Source: Labilithrix luteola (GTDB lineage: Bacteria; Myxococcota_A; Polyangia; Polyangiales; Polyangiaceae). From it: DNA of 64,000 nt. Below are positions 13,240-22,953 of the stretch, in pieces. The notes under the pieces are model-generated. The model worked only from the letters and a program-made list of their open reading frames with translations. It was not told the DNA's origin and did not search any database. Within the stretch, counting starts at the first letter, position 1, and each line of letters starts with the position of its first letter. The stretch is taken from contig NZ_CP012333.1 of NCBI RefSeq assembly GCF_001263205.1, positions 9,157,501-9,221,500 of the forward strand, in the 5' to 3' direction. A program made the position numbers and the translations under genes.

Positions 13240-14904
13240 ATGCCTCTGACGTGCGACTTCCTTGTCATTGGAAGTGGGATCGCGGGTCTTTCTTTCGCGC
13301 TCGAAGCCGCCGACCACGGGGAGGTCATCGTCGTCACCAAGCGCGCCCGCGACGACGCGAACACCACCTGGGCCCAGGGCGGAATTGCCGCCGTGCTTGC
13401 CGAAGGCGACACCTTCGAGGCCCATATCCAGGACACCATCGTCGCCGGCGGCGGGATCAACCACCCGCGGGCCGTCGAGCTCTGCGTTCGCGAAGCGCCG
13501 GACCGAATCCGGATGCTGCAGGAGATCGGCGCCAACTTCGACGTCGCACAAAGCTACGCGAGCGCCGACGACTCGAGCCCGCGTTTGCCCGACGCCGGAA
13601 CCGACCTCGACCTGCACCTCGAAGGCGGCCACAGCGCGCGCCGCATCGTGCACAAGGCCGACATGACCGGCCGCGAGGTCGAACGCGCGCTCGTCGAGGC
13701 CGTCTCGCAGAAGAAGAACATTCGCATCCTCGAAGATCACATGGCGATCGACCTGATCACCATGTCGAACTTCGGAGGCCCCGAGGTCTGCGCGGGCGTC
13801 TACGCCCTCGACACCGAGAACGGGCACGTCGCCACGATTCTCGCGCGTGCCACGGTGCTCGCGTCGGGTGGAGCAGGGAAGGTCTACCTCTACACGACCA
13901 ACCCCGACGTCGCGACGGGCGACGGTCTCGCGATGGCGTTCCGCGCCGGCGCCGAGGTCGCGAACATGGAATTTTACCAGTTCCACCCGACCTGCCTCTT
14001 CCACCCGCAGTCGAAGAACTTCCTCATCACCGAAGCGCTCCGCGGCGAAGGCGCGATTCTCCGTCGTCTGGACGGCACGCCGTTCATGAAGGAGTACGAC
14101 CCGCGTGCGGAGCTCGCGCCGCGTGACATCGTCGCCCGCGCCATCGACCACGAGATGAAGCGCACCGGCGCCGAGTACGTGCACCTCGACATCACGCACC
14201 GCGATCCGAGCTTCGTGAAGTCGCACTTTCCTGGGATTTACGCCCAGTGCATGAGCTTCGGTCTCGACATCACGAGCCAGCCCATCCCGGTCGTTCCGGC
14301 CGCGCACTTCTGCTGCGGAGGCATCGCCACCGATCTCGACGGGCGTACGACCATCCCCGGTCTATGGGCCATCGGCGAGTGCGCGCACACGGGGCTCCAC
14401 GGCGCCAACCGCCTGGCGTCGAACTCGCTCCTCGAAGGCCTCGTCTTCGCCCACCGCGCGGCGCAAGCCCTGGCGACGATCGACAAGAGCGGCCCGTTCC
14501 CCGAAGTTCCCGAGTGGAACGTCGGTGAGGCCGTGCCCAGCGACGAGGCGGTCGTCATCACCCAGAACTGGGACGAGCTCCGCCGCTTGATGTGGAACTA
14601 CGTCGGCATCGTCCGCTCCGACAAGCGCCTTCGTCGTGCGGCAAGGCGCATCGCGCTCCTGCAGGACGAGATCGCGGAGTACTACTGGAAGTACTTCGTT
14701 ACGCGCGACCTGCTCGAGCTCCGCAACATCGCGACGGTCGCGCAGCTCGTGGTCGAGTGCGCAGCGGCGCGCCGGGAGAGCCGCGGTCTGCACTTCACCA
14801 TCGATTACCCGCAGACGGATCCCAAGTCGGCGCGCGATATCGTGGTCAAGCGCGGAGTGCCGGCCCACTACGCGACGTTCCGCGGCCCGGCGAGCGGAGT
14901 CTAG
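13240..14904 (+). CDS. nadB: L-aspartate oxidase
   Basis: 554 aa flavoprotein of the succinate dehydrogenase/fumarate reductase family. It oxidises L-aspartate to iminoaspartate, the first step of de novo NAD synthesis. FAD motif GSGIAGLSFALEAA (residues 12-25), TTWAQGGIAAVL, the EFYQFHPTCL and EALRGEGAIL substrate blocks, HFCCGGIATDLDGRTTIPGLWAIGECAHTGLHGANRLASNSLLEG and the C-terminal helical domain are all present. The order and length are typical. nadA and nadC are not in the window. The next gene starts 3 nt after the stop. Confidence 0.96.
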   Translation: MPLTCDFLVIGSGIAGLSFALEAADHGEVIVVTKRARDDANTTWAQGGIAAVLAEGDTFEAHIQDTIVAGGGINHPRAVELCVREAPDRIRMLQEIGANFDVAQSYASADDSSPRLPDAGTDLDLHLEGGHSARRIVHKADMTGREVERALVEAVSQKKNIRILEDHMAIDLITMSNFGGPEVCAGVYALDTENGHVATILARATVLASGGAGKVYLYTTNPDVATGDGLAMAFRAGAEVANMEFYQFHPTCLFHPQSKNFLITEALRGEGAILRRLDGTPFMKEYDPRAELAPRDIVARAIDHEMKRTGAEYVHLDITHRDPSFVKSHFPGIYAQCMSFGLDITSQPIPVVPAAHFCCGGIATDLDGRTTIPGLWAIGECAHTGLHGANRLASNSLLEGLVFAHRAAQALATIDKSGPFPEVPEWNVGEAVPSDEAVVITQNWDELRRLMWNYVGIVRSDKRLRRAARRIALLQDEIAEYYWKYFVTRDLLELRNIATVAQLVVECAAARRESRGLHFTIDYPQTDPKSARDIVVKRGVPAHYATFRGPASGV

Positions 14905-14906
14905 GC

Positions 14907-15719
14907 GTGGACGATAGTTCGGAAGAGCCGCGCTCGAGGCCTCTCTCGTTCCTGGGGGCGGCCGGGTGGACGCTCATCGTCCTCTCGCTGCTCCAGCTGT
15001 CGCTGGCCATCACCGAGTCGGCGCATCCAGGCGCGGTCACCGACCTCGTTTCGATTGCCACGTGCACCGTTCTCGCGCACTCGATCGTGATCTTCGCGAT
15101 CCTGCGGCTGCACGAGCCGAATGGTTCGATCCGCGCCGTCCTCGCGCTGAAGCCCGCGTCGCCCGCGTTCTTCGCGCTCGCGGCGGCCGTCGGTGCGGGC
15201 CTCGCGCCCGGGGCCATTCGGCTGAATGCGCTCCTGCAGGAGAAGTATCCACCGTCCCCGGAGGACGCCGAGAAGCTCGAGAAGATCTTCGCGACGAACA
15301 CGCTCGGCCACCGCGTGGCGGTCTTCGTCGTGCTCGTGCTCGTGCTGCCGGCATGCACCGAGTTTCTCTTCCGCGGTGCGCTCTTCACGCTCCTCAAGCG
15401 CGGGCGCCGCACGGACATCGTCATCGTCGCGACGTCGGCCTATCACGCCCTCATGGGGACGGTGACCGCGCCCGGGATGGCGTCGACCTTGGCGCTGGCC
15501 CTGACGCTCGGCTGGATGCGCGCGCTCACGGGGAGCGTGCTTCCGTCGCTTCTCTGCAGCATGGTTTTTTTCGGCGTCGAGGTCGTTCCGTACGCGCTCG
15601 GTCACGACGAGGTCCATTGGCGCGTGCCCATGATCGCGGGCGGACTCGGCCTCGCGGCAATCGCGCTCGTTGCGATGGCGGCCCTCGGGCGACGAAGCGC
15701 ACCGTCGTTCGAAGACTGA
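14907..15719 (+). CDS. CPBP-family intramembrane protease-like protein
   Basis: 270 aa from GTG 14907, 2 nt after the nadB stop, so co-translated. About seven hydrophobic segments. The core motif reads CTEFLFRGALF where the family has EExxxR: the first Glu is replaced by Thr while the second Glu and Arg remain. The second motif SAYHALMG keeps its His. CPBP proteins are Abi/CAAX-like membrane glutamic proteases, and loss of one acidic residue raises doubt about activity. An upstream open frame inside nadB is ignored because it is out of frame with nadB. Confidence 0.8.
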   Translation: MDDSSEEPRSRPLSFLGAAGWTLIVLSLLQLSLAITESAHPGAVTDLVSIATCTVLAHSIVIFAILRLHEPNGSIRAVLALKPASPAFFALAAAVGAGLAPGAIRLNALLQEKYPPSPEDAEKLEKIFATNTLGHRVAVFVVLVLVLPACTEFLFRGALFTLLKRGRRTDIVIVATSAYHALMGTVTAPGMASTLALALTLGWMRALTGSVLPSLLCSMVFFGVEVVPYALGHDEVHWRVPMIAGGLGLAAIALVAMAALGRRSAPSFED

Positions 15720-15965
15720 CGCGCGGCACGAACGACCGAACGCGCACGCCACGCTCGTCGGTCGCGTGAGCGCGCGAGCGAGGCAAGCCTCGACGCAGCA
15801 TCGACGCACCTCGAGGTTCTCCGCGGCGAGCGCAGGCCATGCGTGCGGCATGCATTGTCTATCCGCGACTCTGGGGGTGGGCACCCCCGTTGCACTCGTG
15901 GCTCTGCCCTCGATGGCGATGGTGACCTCGACGGTCCGATCGCTCTCTCGAAAGGAGACACGAGC

Positions 15966-16790
15966 ATGCGAAATCTCGTCAAACTGACCGTGGTCATGAC
16001 TGCGTTCGCTGCGCTCGCGGCGTGCGGAGGATCGAACGAGCCCGCCAAGGAGCCGTCGATGGAGAACCCGACGCCGTCGATGACGGCGCCCGCACCCACG
16101 ACGACGTCGACGGGCGAGCCCATCACGCCGCCGGAGACGGCCAATCCACCCACCTCGAGCATGGGGGGCGGTATGGACGGCACCATGGGCGGTATGCAGC
16201 CTGGCGGCATGCAGCAGGGAACGACCGGCACCTCCGGCATGGGCGGTGAGACCGGCACGATGGGCGCGAAGGAGAAGATGACCGACTCCGACATCGCGGC
16301 GGTCGTCAATGCCGCGAACAGTGGCCAGATGGAGCTCGCGCAGCTCGCGGCGAAGAACGCCCAGAGCGGTCAGGTGAAGAGCTTCGCGTCGATGATGGTC
16401 ACGCAGCAGAAGGACGTCGCGAACAAGGCGAAGACCGTCGAGCAGACGGCGAGGATCGCGCCGACCGACAACGACGTGTCCCTCCAGCTGAAGAGCGATA
16501 CCGAGACGACGCTCACGACGCTCAAGGGGCAGAAGGGCAAGGACTTCGACCGGACGTACATGGACTCGCAGGTGAAGATCCAGCGCGAGGTCCTCGATAC
16601 GATCGACAACAAGCTCATGCCGGCGGCTCAGAACGGCGAGCTGAAGACCCACCTCACGGACGTCCGCAAGAAGGTCTCGGACAACCTGACCAAGGCCCAG
16701 CAGATCGACGACAAGCTCAACTCGTCGTCCACGGGCACGGCCCCGGCCGGTGGTACCAAGAAGGGCACCACCACGAAGCCGAACCAGTAA
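15966..16790 (+). CDS. DUF4142-domain lipoprotein
   Basis: 274 aa. The signal peptide ends in the lipobox LAAC (Cys20), so it is a lipid-anchored envelope protein. Residues 25-100 are a Pro/Thr then Gly/Met-rich linker (GGMDGTMGGMQPGGMQ). The helical DUF4142 (ferritin-like) domain follows from MTDSDIAAVVNAANSGQMELAQLAAKNAQ through the Lys/Thr/Gly tail. AAAGGAG lies about 10 nt before ATG 15966. The 246 bp upstream contains a GGGGGTG/CACCCCC palindrome at 15873-15888 but no gene. Function of the family is not established. Confidence 0.85.
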   Translation: MRNLVKLTVVMTAFAALAACGGSNEPAKEPSMENPTPSMTAPAPTTTSTGEPITPPETANPPTSSMGGGMDGTMGGMQPGGMQQGTTGTSGMGGETGTMGAKEKMTDSDIAAVVNAANSGQMELAQLAAKNAQSGQVKSFASMMVTQQKDVANKAKTVEQTARIAPTDNDVSLQLKSDTETTLTTLKGQKGKDFDRTYMDSQVKIQREVLDTIDNKLMPAAQNGELKTHLTDVRKKVSDNLTKAQQIDDKLNSSSTGTAPAGGTKKGTTTKPNQ

Positions 16791-16800
16791 GCCGTTGCTT

Positions 16801-16821
16801 CGAGCGGCCGCGAACCGCTCG
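16801..16821. terminator. Hairpin between convergent genes
   Basis: CGAGCGG (16801-16807) pairs with CCGCTCG (16815-16821), within the 36 bp separating the convergent DUF4142 and TPR-regulator stops. No U tract follows. Confidence 0.45.
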
Positions 16822-16826
16822 TCGAA

Positions 16827-19019
16827 TCAGCTCGTGTAGAGCGGTTCGACGAGCGCGAAGCGGACGGCGGGTGAGAGACGGTACCGCGTGCGGCCGTGCT
16901 CGCCCGCGTCGCGTACGCGTTCGATAGCCGCGGGATCGCCGAGGAGATCGCGGACGCGCGAGATGAGCACGCGGACGCGATGTTCGGCGTCGGCCGATTC
17001 GGGCCCGGGGCCGCCTGCGGCGCGGAGGATTTCTTCCGCCGAGAGGCCTTCACGGGCGCGGCGAAGGAGCTGCACCACGAGAGGCTCGAGCGCACGACGG
17101 CGTTCGAGCGAGACCTCGCGGCCCTCGATGCGGAGCTGGTGGGCGATGGTGTCGACGATGAGGGTTGCGCCCTCCGTCGCCGCGTTCATCTCCGTCGAGC
17201 GCACGCGCGTCACGCCCTGAGGCGTGGTCACGTAGATGAGCGACTCGCTGTCCGGCATGCGTTCGAGCTCGGACGAGTCGTCGGCGCCGAGGCTCGCGCT
17301 AAGGCTCGTCATGGTGGGCATCGAAACGCGCGACGGCGGCGGAACGCTCGGGAACGAGCCTCGCGACGGCGGCGGAACGCTTGCCGAGCGCGGAGCCGGA
17401 ATGCTCGGCGGTGCCATGCCGGTGGCGATGACGGCGATCATCTTTTCGGCATAGCGGACGACGCGGCTGTCGCCGCTCTTGAGCGCGCCGTGCCAGAGCG
17501 TGGCGCTCGCTTGACGGTCGGGGAAGACCCAGCCGTGGCGATCGCCCGAAAGCGCCGCACGTTCGGTGGCGACGCGGGCGACCTCGTTTTCACCGAGGGC
17601 CGCCGCGCAGCGTGCGATGACGAGGTTCAGCGAACCGGTCACGAACGCGTCGGGGAGGCGCTCCGCGTGAGGCATCGCCGTGTCGAGCGCCTCGCGTGGA
17701 CTTCCGCAGGCTTCGAGCGTGCGGGCACGCGTGGCCACGAGGTCCTGGTCGTCGATGGCGTCGACCTGGAAGAGGTCCGAGCGCAGCTTGTCGGTGCGGG
17801 CGAGCCACTGCTTGGCGGCCTGCGCGCGACCGAGCATGGCGAGCGCCATGGTTCGGTGACCCGCAAGCTGGTAGCGCAGCGTGGGCTGCTCCAGATCGCC
17901 GAGCGCCGCGTGGGCGTCGTCGAGGGCTTGGAGGGCCGCAAGCGGCTTGTCCGCCGCGATCTCGACGATCGCGAGGACGTCGTACGCGTCGGCGTGACGC
18001 CAGCCCGCGGCGATTTCCGCGGCGATCTGGCAGGCGCCTTCAGCGCTCGCGCGCGCATCGTCGAACTGACCGATCGAGCCGAGCGCGATCGCGAGGTTGC
18101 CGTGCGCACGCATGGCCGCGAGACCGCGGGCAGGGGAGCGCTGGAGAGCGACGCCGTAGTGCTTCCCGGCCGTTCGCGGATCCGCGAGGCGCATGGCCAA
18201 GTGGCCGAGCGACATCGACACCGCCACACGCCACGCGCCGTCTTCGAGCCGCTCCGCGACATGCTCCGCCAGACGAAGCGCCGCCTGCGCCGGCTGAACA
18301 CGGTTCAGACGGAGCTCGAGCTGCGCGCTCGTGAGGTGCATGTCGAGCTGCTCGCGAAGGCCCGCGCCGCGCGGGGCGACCGCAAGTGCGCGAGAAGCCT
18401 GGCGGAGCTCCGCTTCGGCGTGGTCGGACCGGCCGTCGATCGTGCACAGAATCGCGCGTTCGATCGCGAGACGTGCCGTGTCGAGCGGGTTCCACGTCGA
18501 CGGCGAGCTCGGAAGCGAGGCCGCGAGATCACGTGCTTTGTCGACTCGACCCGTCTCGCGGTACGCCCGAAGCAGGCGAACGGCGAGGGCAGGGTCGAGG
18601 CGCGAGCGGCCGCTCAGCAGCTGCTCGGTCCACGTGACCATGTATTGCGCCTCATCGGCCGCGGCGAGGCGGTCGAGGAGTTGCGTGACGGCGTGCATCG
18701 GAACGCCATCCATTCCTGGCGTGGAGGCCATCCGCCCGTCCGATATCGGCGATGGCGGAATGCTTCCACGTTGGGAAGGAGGCGCGACGTTCGTACGTTG
18801 GGAAGCCGGTGGCAGGCTTCCCCTCGTCGAAGGCGGCGGCAGACTCGCCCGCGTGGAGGGCGGGGGAATGCTTCCGCGGGCTTCTGAGGCCGGCGCGCGC
18901 GCAGGTGTAGCCGGCACCGTACCGGCCCCTGCTCCCGTTACAGTCGGAGCGTTCGGGGCGGTCGGAACGGGTGCCGTCGACGGCGGAGGGATTGTGGGTA
19001 GGAAGGCGCGACGCGCCAT
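16827..19019 (-). CDS. Large TPR protein with C-terminal winged-helix domain, putative regulator
   Basis: 730 aa. Residues 1-110 are a Pro/Ser/Thr linker with repeated PPPSTRxSLPP units. Residues about 115-500 are alpha-helical and TPR-like (for example AVRLLRAYRETGRVDKARDLAAS). A second PPPSR linker follows. The last 120 residues include LSAEEILRAAGGPGPESADAEHRVRVLISRVRDLLGD, which fits a transcriptional-regulator winged helix (OmpR/SARP-like). It has no receiver domain or signal peptide. It diverges from the 2-oxoacid dehydrogenase operon and could regulate it. Assignment as a DNA-binding protein is moderately sure. Confidence 0.7.
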   Translation of the reverse strand: MARRAFLPTIPPPSTAPVPTAPNAPTVTGAGAGTVPATPARAPASEARGSIPPPSTRASLPPPSTRGSLPPASQRTNVAPPSQRGSIPPSPISDGRMASTPGMDGVPMHAVTQLLDRLAAADEAQYMVTWTEQLLSGRSRLDPALAVRLLRAYRETGRVDKARDLAASLPSSPSTWNPLDTARLAIERAILCTIDGRSDHAEAELRQASRALAVAPRGAGLREQLDMHLTSAQLELRLNRVQPAQAALRLAEHVAERLEDGAWRVAVSMSLGHLAMRLADPRTAGKHYGVALQRSPARGLAAMRAHGNLAIALGSIGQFDDARASAEGACQIAAEIAAGWRHADAYDVLAIVEIAADKPLAALQALDDAHAALGDLEQPTLRYQLAGHRTMALAMLGRAQAAKQWLARTDKLRSDLFQVDAIDDQDLVATRARTLEACGSPREALDTAMPHAERLPDAFVTGSLNLVIARCAAALGENEVARVATERAALSGDRHGWVFPDRQASATLWHGALKSGDSRVVRYAEKMIAVIATGMAPPSIPAPRSASVPPPSRGSFPSVPPPSRVSMPTMTSLSASLGADDSSELERMPDSESLIYVTTPQGVTRVRSTEMNAATEGATLIVDTIAHQLRIEGREVSLERRRALEPLVVQLLRRAREGLSAEEILRAAGGPGPESADAEHRVRVLISRVRDLLGDPAAIERVRDAGEHGRTRYRLSPAVRFALVEPLYTS

Positions 19020-19200
19020 GCGGGGATCTTACCTTGGGTCTCCGAACATCACCAGCCCATCGGATGGGCCTCACGTCGATCCTTCAAGGATGCCTTCGAC
19101 GCGTTGCGTTCAGGCCGCACGATGACGCTCTGAGGGCTGCAAAACGGGGGTTGGCGGCGATTTCGCGGTCGGCCGCCATGGAGTAGTGTGCGCGATCAGC

Positions 19201-20328
19201 ATGCAGCCGGCCACGTCGGAAAACGAATCGCCGTCGTTGTCTTGTCCCCCCGAGGCGCCCGCCGAGCCTGCTTCGGGCCTGCTTCGGGCGCTCGCTGACG
19301 ACGGGGCGCTCGATGGGGGCGAGCCCGCGTTTCGCCAGGCAGCGAACATGGCCGTCGCCGCGTACCGCGCGATGGTGCGGTTGCGACTGCTCTCGGCGCG
19401 CATGGTCGAACTGCAGCGATCGGAGAAGATCGCCTTCCACGCTTCGTCGATCGGGGAAGAAGCGGTCATCGTGGCGTCCGCGCTCGGCGTTCGCGCCGAC
19501 GACTGGCTCTTCCCGGGCGTGCGCGAGTGGGGAGCGGCCGTCGTTCGAGGCCTGCCCATCGCGGCCTACGTGCACCACGCGTTCGGGACGGCGCTCGATC
19601 CAGCGAAGGGCCATTCTCCGCCCGATCATCCTCCCGCTCGACGTTTCAACGTCGCCCCGGCGAGCGGCGTCGTCGGCGCGCACGCTCCCCAGGCCGTCGG
19701 GGCCGCCTGGTCGGCCAAGGTCCGAAAGGACCGCGTGGCCACGCTCGCCATCTTCGGCGACGGCGCGACGAGCACGGGCGACTTCCACAACGCGATGAAC
19801 TTCGCGGGCGTTCTCAAGGCGCCGTGCGTGCTCGTGTGCCGCAACAACGGGCACGCCGTGAGCACGCCGCAAGCGCGCCAGACGAAGACCGAAACGTTCG
19901 CCGAAAAGGCCGTGGCGTACGGCGTCGCGAGTGCGCGTGTCGACGGCTCCGACGTCCTCGCGGTCCTCGCCGTGGTGCGCGCCGCGATCGCGCGGGCCGA
20001 CGAAGGGAAGGGGCCTACGCTCGTCGAGGCGGTGACGACGCCGGCATCGGGCGCGGCTCTCGAGGGCGCCGATCTGCTCGCCCTCGGTCCCAACGATCCC
20101 ATCGTTCGTCTCCGGCGCTTCCTCGATCGTGAAGGAGCGCTCGACGCCGCGTCGGCCGAGGCGATCGTGCGTGAAGCGCGCGCCGAGATCGATACGGCGG
20201 TTGCCGAGGCCGAGGCGGCCGAAAAGCCCGCCAAGCGAACCATCTTCGAAGACGTGTATGCCGATGTGCCGGCGCACCTCGTCGAACAACAGCGAACTCT
20301 CGCGTATGCAGAAGGGGGGCGGTCGTGA
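19201..20328 (+). CDS. 2-oxoacid dehydrogenase E1 component, alpha subunit
   Basis: 375 aa from ATG 19201 (GTG 19186 also possible). Thiamine-pyrophosphate enzyme subunit that decarboxylates pyruvate or branched-chain 2-oxoacids. The TPP/Mg motif is GDGATSTGDFHNAMNFAGVLKAPCVLVCRNN, and the phosphorylation-loop-type region TKTETFAEKAVAYG follows. The sequence between residues 40 and 80 (AYRAMVRLRLLSARMVELQRSEKIAFHASSIGEEAVIV) is more like the branched-chain family than E. coli-type PDH. It overlaps the beta gene by 4 bp (GTGA), so subunits are made in step. Confidence 0.9.
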   Translation: MQPATSENESPSLSCPPEAPAEPASGLLRALADDGALDGGEPAFRQAANMAVAAYRAMVRLRLLSARMVELQRSEKIAFHASSIGEEAVIVASALGVRADDWLFPGVREWGAAVVRGLPIAAYVHHAFGTALDPAKGHSPPDHPPARRFNVAPASGVVGAHAPQAVGAAWSAKVRKDRVATLAIFGDGATSTGDFHNAMNFAGVLKAPCVLVCRNNGHAVSTPQARQTKTETFAEKAVAYGVASARVDGSDVLAVLAVVRAAIARADEGKGPTLVEAVTTPASGAALEGADLLALGPNDPIVRLRRFLDREGALDAASAEAIVREARAEIDTAVAEAEAAEKPAKRTIFEDVYADVPAHLVEQQRTLAYAEGGRS

Positions 20329-21377
20329 CTCAGCTCGAGAGCGATCGAACGGTCAGCGATTCTCGCAATACGGGCGCCGCAAACGAACGCCAGATGAACC
20401 TGGTCCAGGCCATCAACGACGCGCTCCGTCTGGAGATGAAGCGAGACTCTCGCGTCGTCGTCCTCGGAGAAGACGTCGGGCGCGTGGGCGGCGTTTTCCG
20501 TGTCACGCAGGGCCTGTGGGACGAGTTCGGCGACGATCGCGTGATCGACACGCCGCTCTCCGAAGGCGGCATTCTCGGCACGGCCATCGGGATGGCGCTC
20601 TACGGCATGGTGCCGGTGCCGGAGATCCAGTTCGCCGACTTCATTTTCCCCGGCTACGACCAGATCGTCAGCGAGCTGGCCAAGATGCGGTGGCGCTCGG
20701 GCGGCGAGTACGCGTCGAAGATGGTCGTCCGCACGCCCGTCGGCGGCGGCATTCGCGGCGGCCTCTACCACTCGCAGTCACCCGAATCGCTCTTCATCCA
20801 CGTCGCCGGCTTGAAGGTCGTGTGCCCTTCGAATCCGTACGACGCGAAGGGGCTCTTGCTCGCGTCGATTCGCGATCCCGATCCGGTTCTCTTCTTCGAG
20901 CCGAAACGCATCTACCGCGCGGCGCGCGGTGAGGTGCCGGAGGGCGACTACACGGTCGAGCTCGGCAAGGCCAAGGTCGTCCGTGAAGTGCCCGCGAGCA
21001 AGCGCGACCGCGCGGTGACGATCCTCGCGTGGGGAGCCATGCTCTACGAGGCGATCGCCGCGGCGGACAAGGCGCACGAGCAAGGCATCGAGTGCGAGAT
21101 CGTCGACCTGCGCACGTTGTGGCCTGTCGACATCGACACGATCGCTGCGAGTGTGAAGAAGACCGGGCGCGTGATCGTGGTACACGAGGCTCCGAAGACC
21201 TGCGGCTTCGGCGCGGAGCTCGTCGCTCTCGTCAACGAACGCTGCTTCGTCCACTTGGAAGCGCCGCCGGTGCGCGTCACCGGATTCGACACACCATTCC
21301 CATACACACTCGAGATGGATTACCTCCCACTCGCTCACCGCATCCTTCCGGTCATCGTGGAGACGTCGCGCTACTGA
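20325..21377 (+). CDS. 2-oxoacid dehydrogenase E1 component, beta subunit
   Basis: 350 aa. Begins at GTG 20325 overlapping the alpha stop. MNLVQAINDALRLEMKRDSRVVVLGEDVGRVGGVFRVTQGL and the FGDDRVIDTPLSEGGILGTAIGMALYG block contain the conserved TPP-activating Glu; QFADFIFPGYDQIVSELAK is the usual subunit interface, and the transketolase C-terminal domain starts near VTILAWGAMLYEA. It pairs with the alpha subunit in an alpha2beta2 E1. Length and motifs are normal. Confidence 0.92.
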   Translation: MTQLESDRTVSDSRNTGAANERQMNLVQAINDALRLEMKRDSRVVVLGEDVGRVGGVFRVTQGLWDEFGDDRVIDTPLSEGGILGTAIGMALYGMVPVPEIQFADFIFPGYDQIVSELAKMRWRSGGEYASKMVVRTPVGGGIRGGLYHSQSPESLFIHVAGLKVVCPSNPYDAKGLLLASIRDPDPVLFFEPKRIYRAARGEVPEGDYTVELGKAKVVREVPASKRDRAVTILAWGAMLYEAIAAADKAHEQGIECEIVDLRTLWPVDIDTIAASVKKTGRVIVVHEAPKTCGFGAELVALVNERCFVHLEAPPVRVTGFDTPFPYTLEMDYLPLAHRILPVIVETSRY

Positions 21378-21490
21378 TCGCTCGAAGACTTCCGGATGCG
21401 TGAGGAGCTGGAGCTCCGCCGTTTTTGACTCCCGTTCGCGTCTCGAGACGGAACGGGCTTGGTTCAAGGTTTCGAAAGAGGAAATCGAAC

Positions 21491-22867
21491 ATGGCTCGCT
21501 GGGAATTCAAGCTGCCGGACATCGGCGAGGGAGTCACCGAGGGCGAGATCGTCAGCTGGCTGATCAAGCCGGGCGATAGCGTCAAGGAAGACCAGCCGAT
21601 GGTCGAGGTCATGACCGACAAGGCCACGGTGACGATCACGTCGCCGAAGGCGGGCAAGGTCCTCGAGACGCACGGCGCTCCTGGAACGGTGGTCGCCGTC
21701 CACGGCGTCCTCGTCGTCTTCGATCTTGGCGGCGACGCCCCGGCGGAAGAGAAGCCGGCGGCGCACGCCAACGGCAATGGCCACGCGAACGGCCACACGA
21801 ACGGCCACGGAAACGGGACGGCCGAGCCCGCAGCCACCGCGGTCGGCGACATCAAGGAAACGCTCCCCGGCATGGGCGGCAGCCCGGCCCGTAGCTCGGG
21901 CGGCGCTGCCGCTGGCGGCCTCGCCACGGGCTACTTCAACGACAAGCCGCTCGCCACGCCGGCGACGCGCAAGCTCGCACGCGACAACAACGTCGACCTG
22001 CGCTCGGTCCCGCCGACCGGCCCGCAAGGCCGCACGACGAAGGCCGACGTCGAGACGTTCCTCCGGTCCCCGGCTCCCGTCGCGCCTGCGGCCGCTCCCG
22101 CGCCGGTTCAGGCTCCCGCGCGTGACGCCGTGAAGATCACCGCGCCCACGCCCGCGCAAGCGGCGCTCGAGGAGCGCGTTCCCTTCGCCGGTGTCCGCCG
22201 CAAGATTGCGCAGAAGATGGCGCAGTCGAAGCACACGGCGGCGCACTTCACGTTCGTCGAGGAGTGCAACGCGGGCGCTCTCAAGGAGCTCCGCGCGCGC
22301 CTCAAGCCGGCCGCCGAAGCGCAGGGCGTGAAGCTCACGTTCTTGCCCTTCATCGTCAAGGCCGTCGTCGCCGCGCTCAAGAAGCGCCCGATCCTCAACA
22401 GCGCGATCGACGAGACCACGAACGAGCTCGTCTACCGCAAGTACTACAACATCGGCATCGCGGCCTCGACCGACGCCGGGCTCATCGTCCCCGTCGTCAA
22501 AGACGCCGATCGCAAGAGCCTCGTCGAGATCGCGCGCGAGATCGAGCGCCTCGCGTCGGACGCGAAGGCGGGCAAGGCGAAGGCCGAAGACCTCTCCGGC
22601 TCGACCTTCACCATCACGTCGCTCGGCGCCGAAGGCGGCCTCTTCGCGACGCCGATCCTCAACTTCCCCGAGGTCGGCATCCTCGGCGTCCACCAGATGA
22701 AGCAGAAGCCGGTCGTCAAAGACGGCCAGATCGTCATCGGCGACGTCATGCTGCTCTCGCTCTCGTTCGACCACCGCGTGGTCGACGGGCACGTCGGCGC
22801 AGGCTTCGCCTACGACGTCATCCACTTCCTCGAGAACCCGGACCGCCTCTTCCTCGAGATGGCGTGA
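21491..22867 (+). CDS. 2-oxoacid dehydrogenase E2, dihydrolipoamide acyltransferase
   Basis: 458 aa from ATG 21491, with GAGGAAA ahead of it. A single N-terminal lipoyl domain has the lipoylated Lys in VMTDKATV (about residue 43). Then comes a linker with HANGNGHANGHTNGHGN repeats, a peripheral-subunit-binding domain (ATPATRKLARDNNVDLRSVPPTGPQGRTTKADVETFL), an Ala/Pro linker and the catalytic core ending with FDHRVVDGHVGA (His and Asp of the active site). It accepts the acyl group made by E1 and transfers it to CoA. The His/Gly/Asn linker is unusual, the typical one being Ala/Pro. A terminator follows; no E3 gene is adjacent. Confidence 0.93.
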   Translation: MARWEFKLPDIGEGVTEGEIVSWLIKPGDSVKEDQPMVEVMTDKATVTITSPKAGKVLETHGAPGTVVAVHGVLVVFDLGGDAPAEEKPAAHANGNGHANGHTNGHGNGTAEPAATAVGDIKETLPGMGGSPARSSGGAAAGGLATGYFNDKPLATPATRKLARDNNVDLRSVPPTGPQGRTTKADVETFLRSPAPVAPAAAPAPVQAPARDAVKITAPTPAQAALEERVPFAGVRRKIAQKMAQSKHTAAHFTFVEECNAGALKELRARLKPAAEAQGVKLTFLPFIVKAVVAALKKRPILNSAIDETTNELVYRKYYNIGIAASTDAGLIVPVVKDADRKSLVEIAREIERLASDAKAGKAKAEDLSGSTFTITSLGAEGGLFATPILNFPEVGILGVHQMKQKPVVKDGQIVIGDVMLLSLSFDHRVVDGHVGAGFAYDVIHFLENPDRLFLEMA

Positions 22868-22903
22868 TCGGACGGCGAGCCGCGGAGCTTGCGTGAACGA
22901 AGG

Positions 22904-22933
22904 GCCCGAGCGGAAACGTTCGGGCTCTTTTTT
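22904..22933 (+). terminator. Intrinsic terminator of the E1-E2 operon
   Basis: GCCCGAGCG (22904-22912), GAAA tetraloop, CGTTCGGGC (22917-22925), then TCTTTTTT. One G-T pair, otherwise perfect. Confidence 0.92.
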
Positions 22934-22953
22934 CGTAGGTCTGCCCGCCCGGA

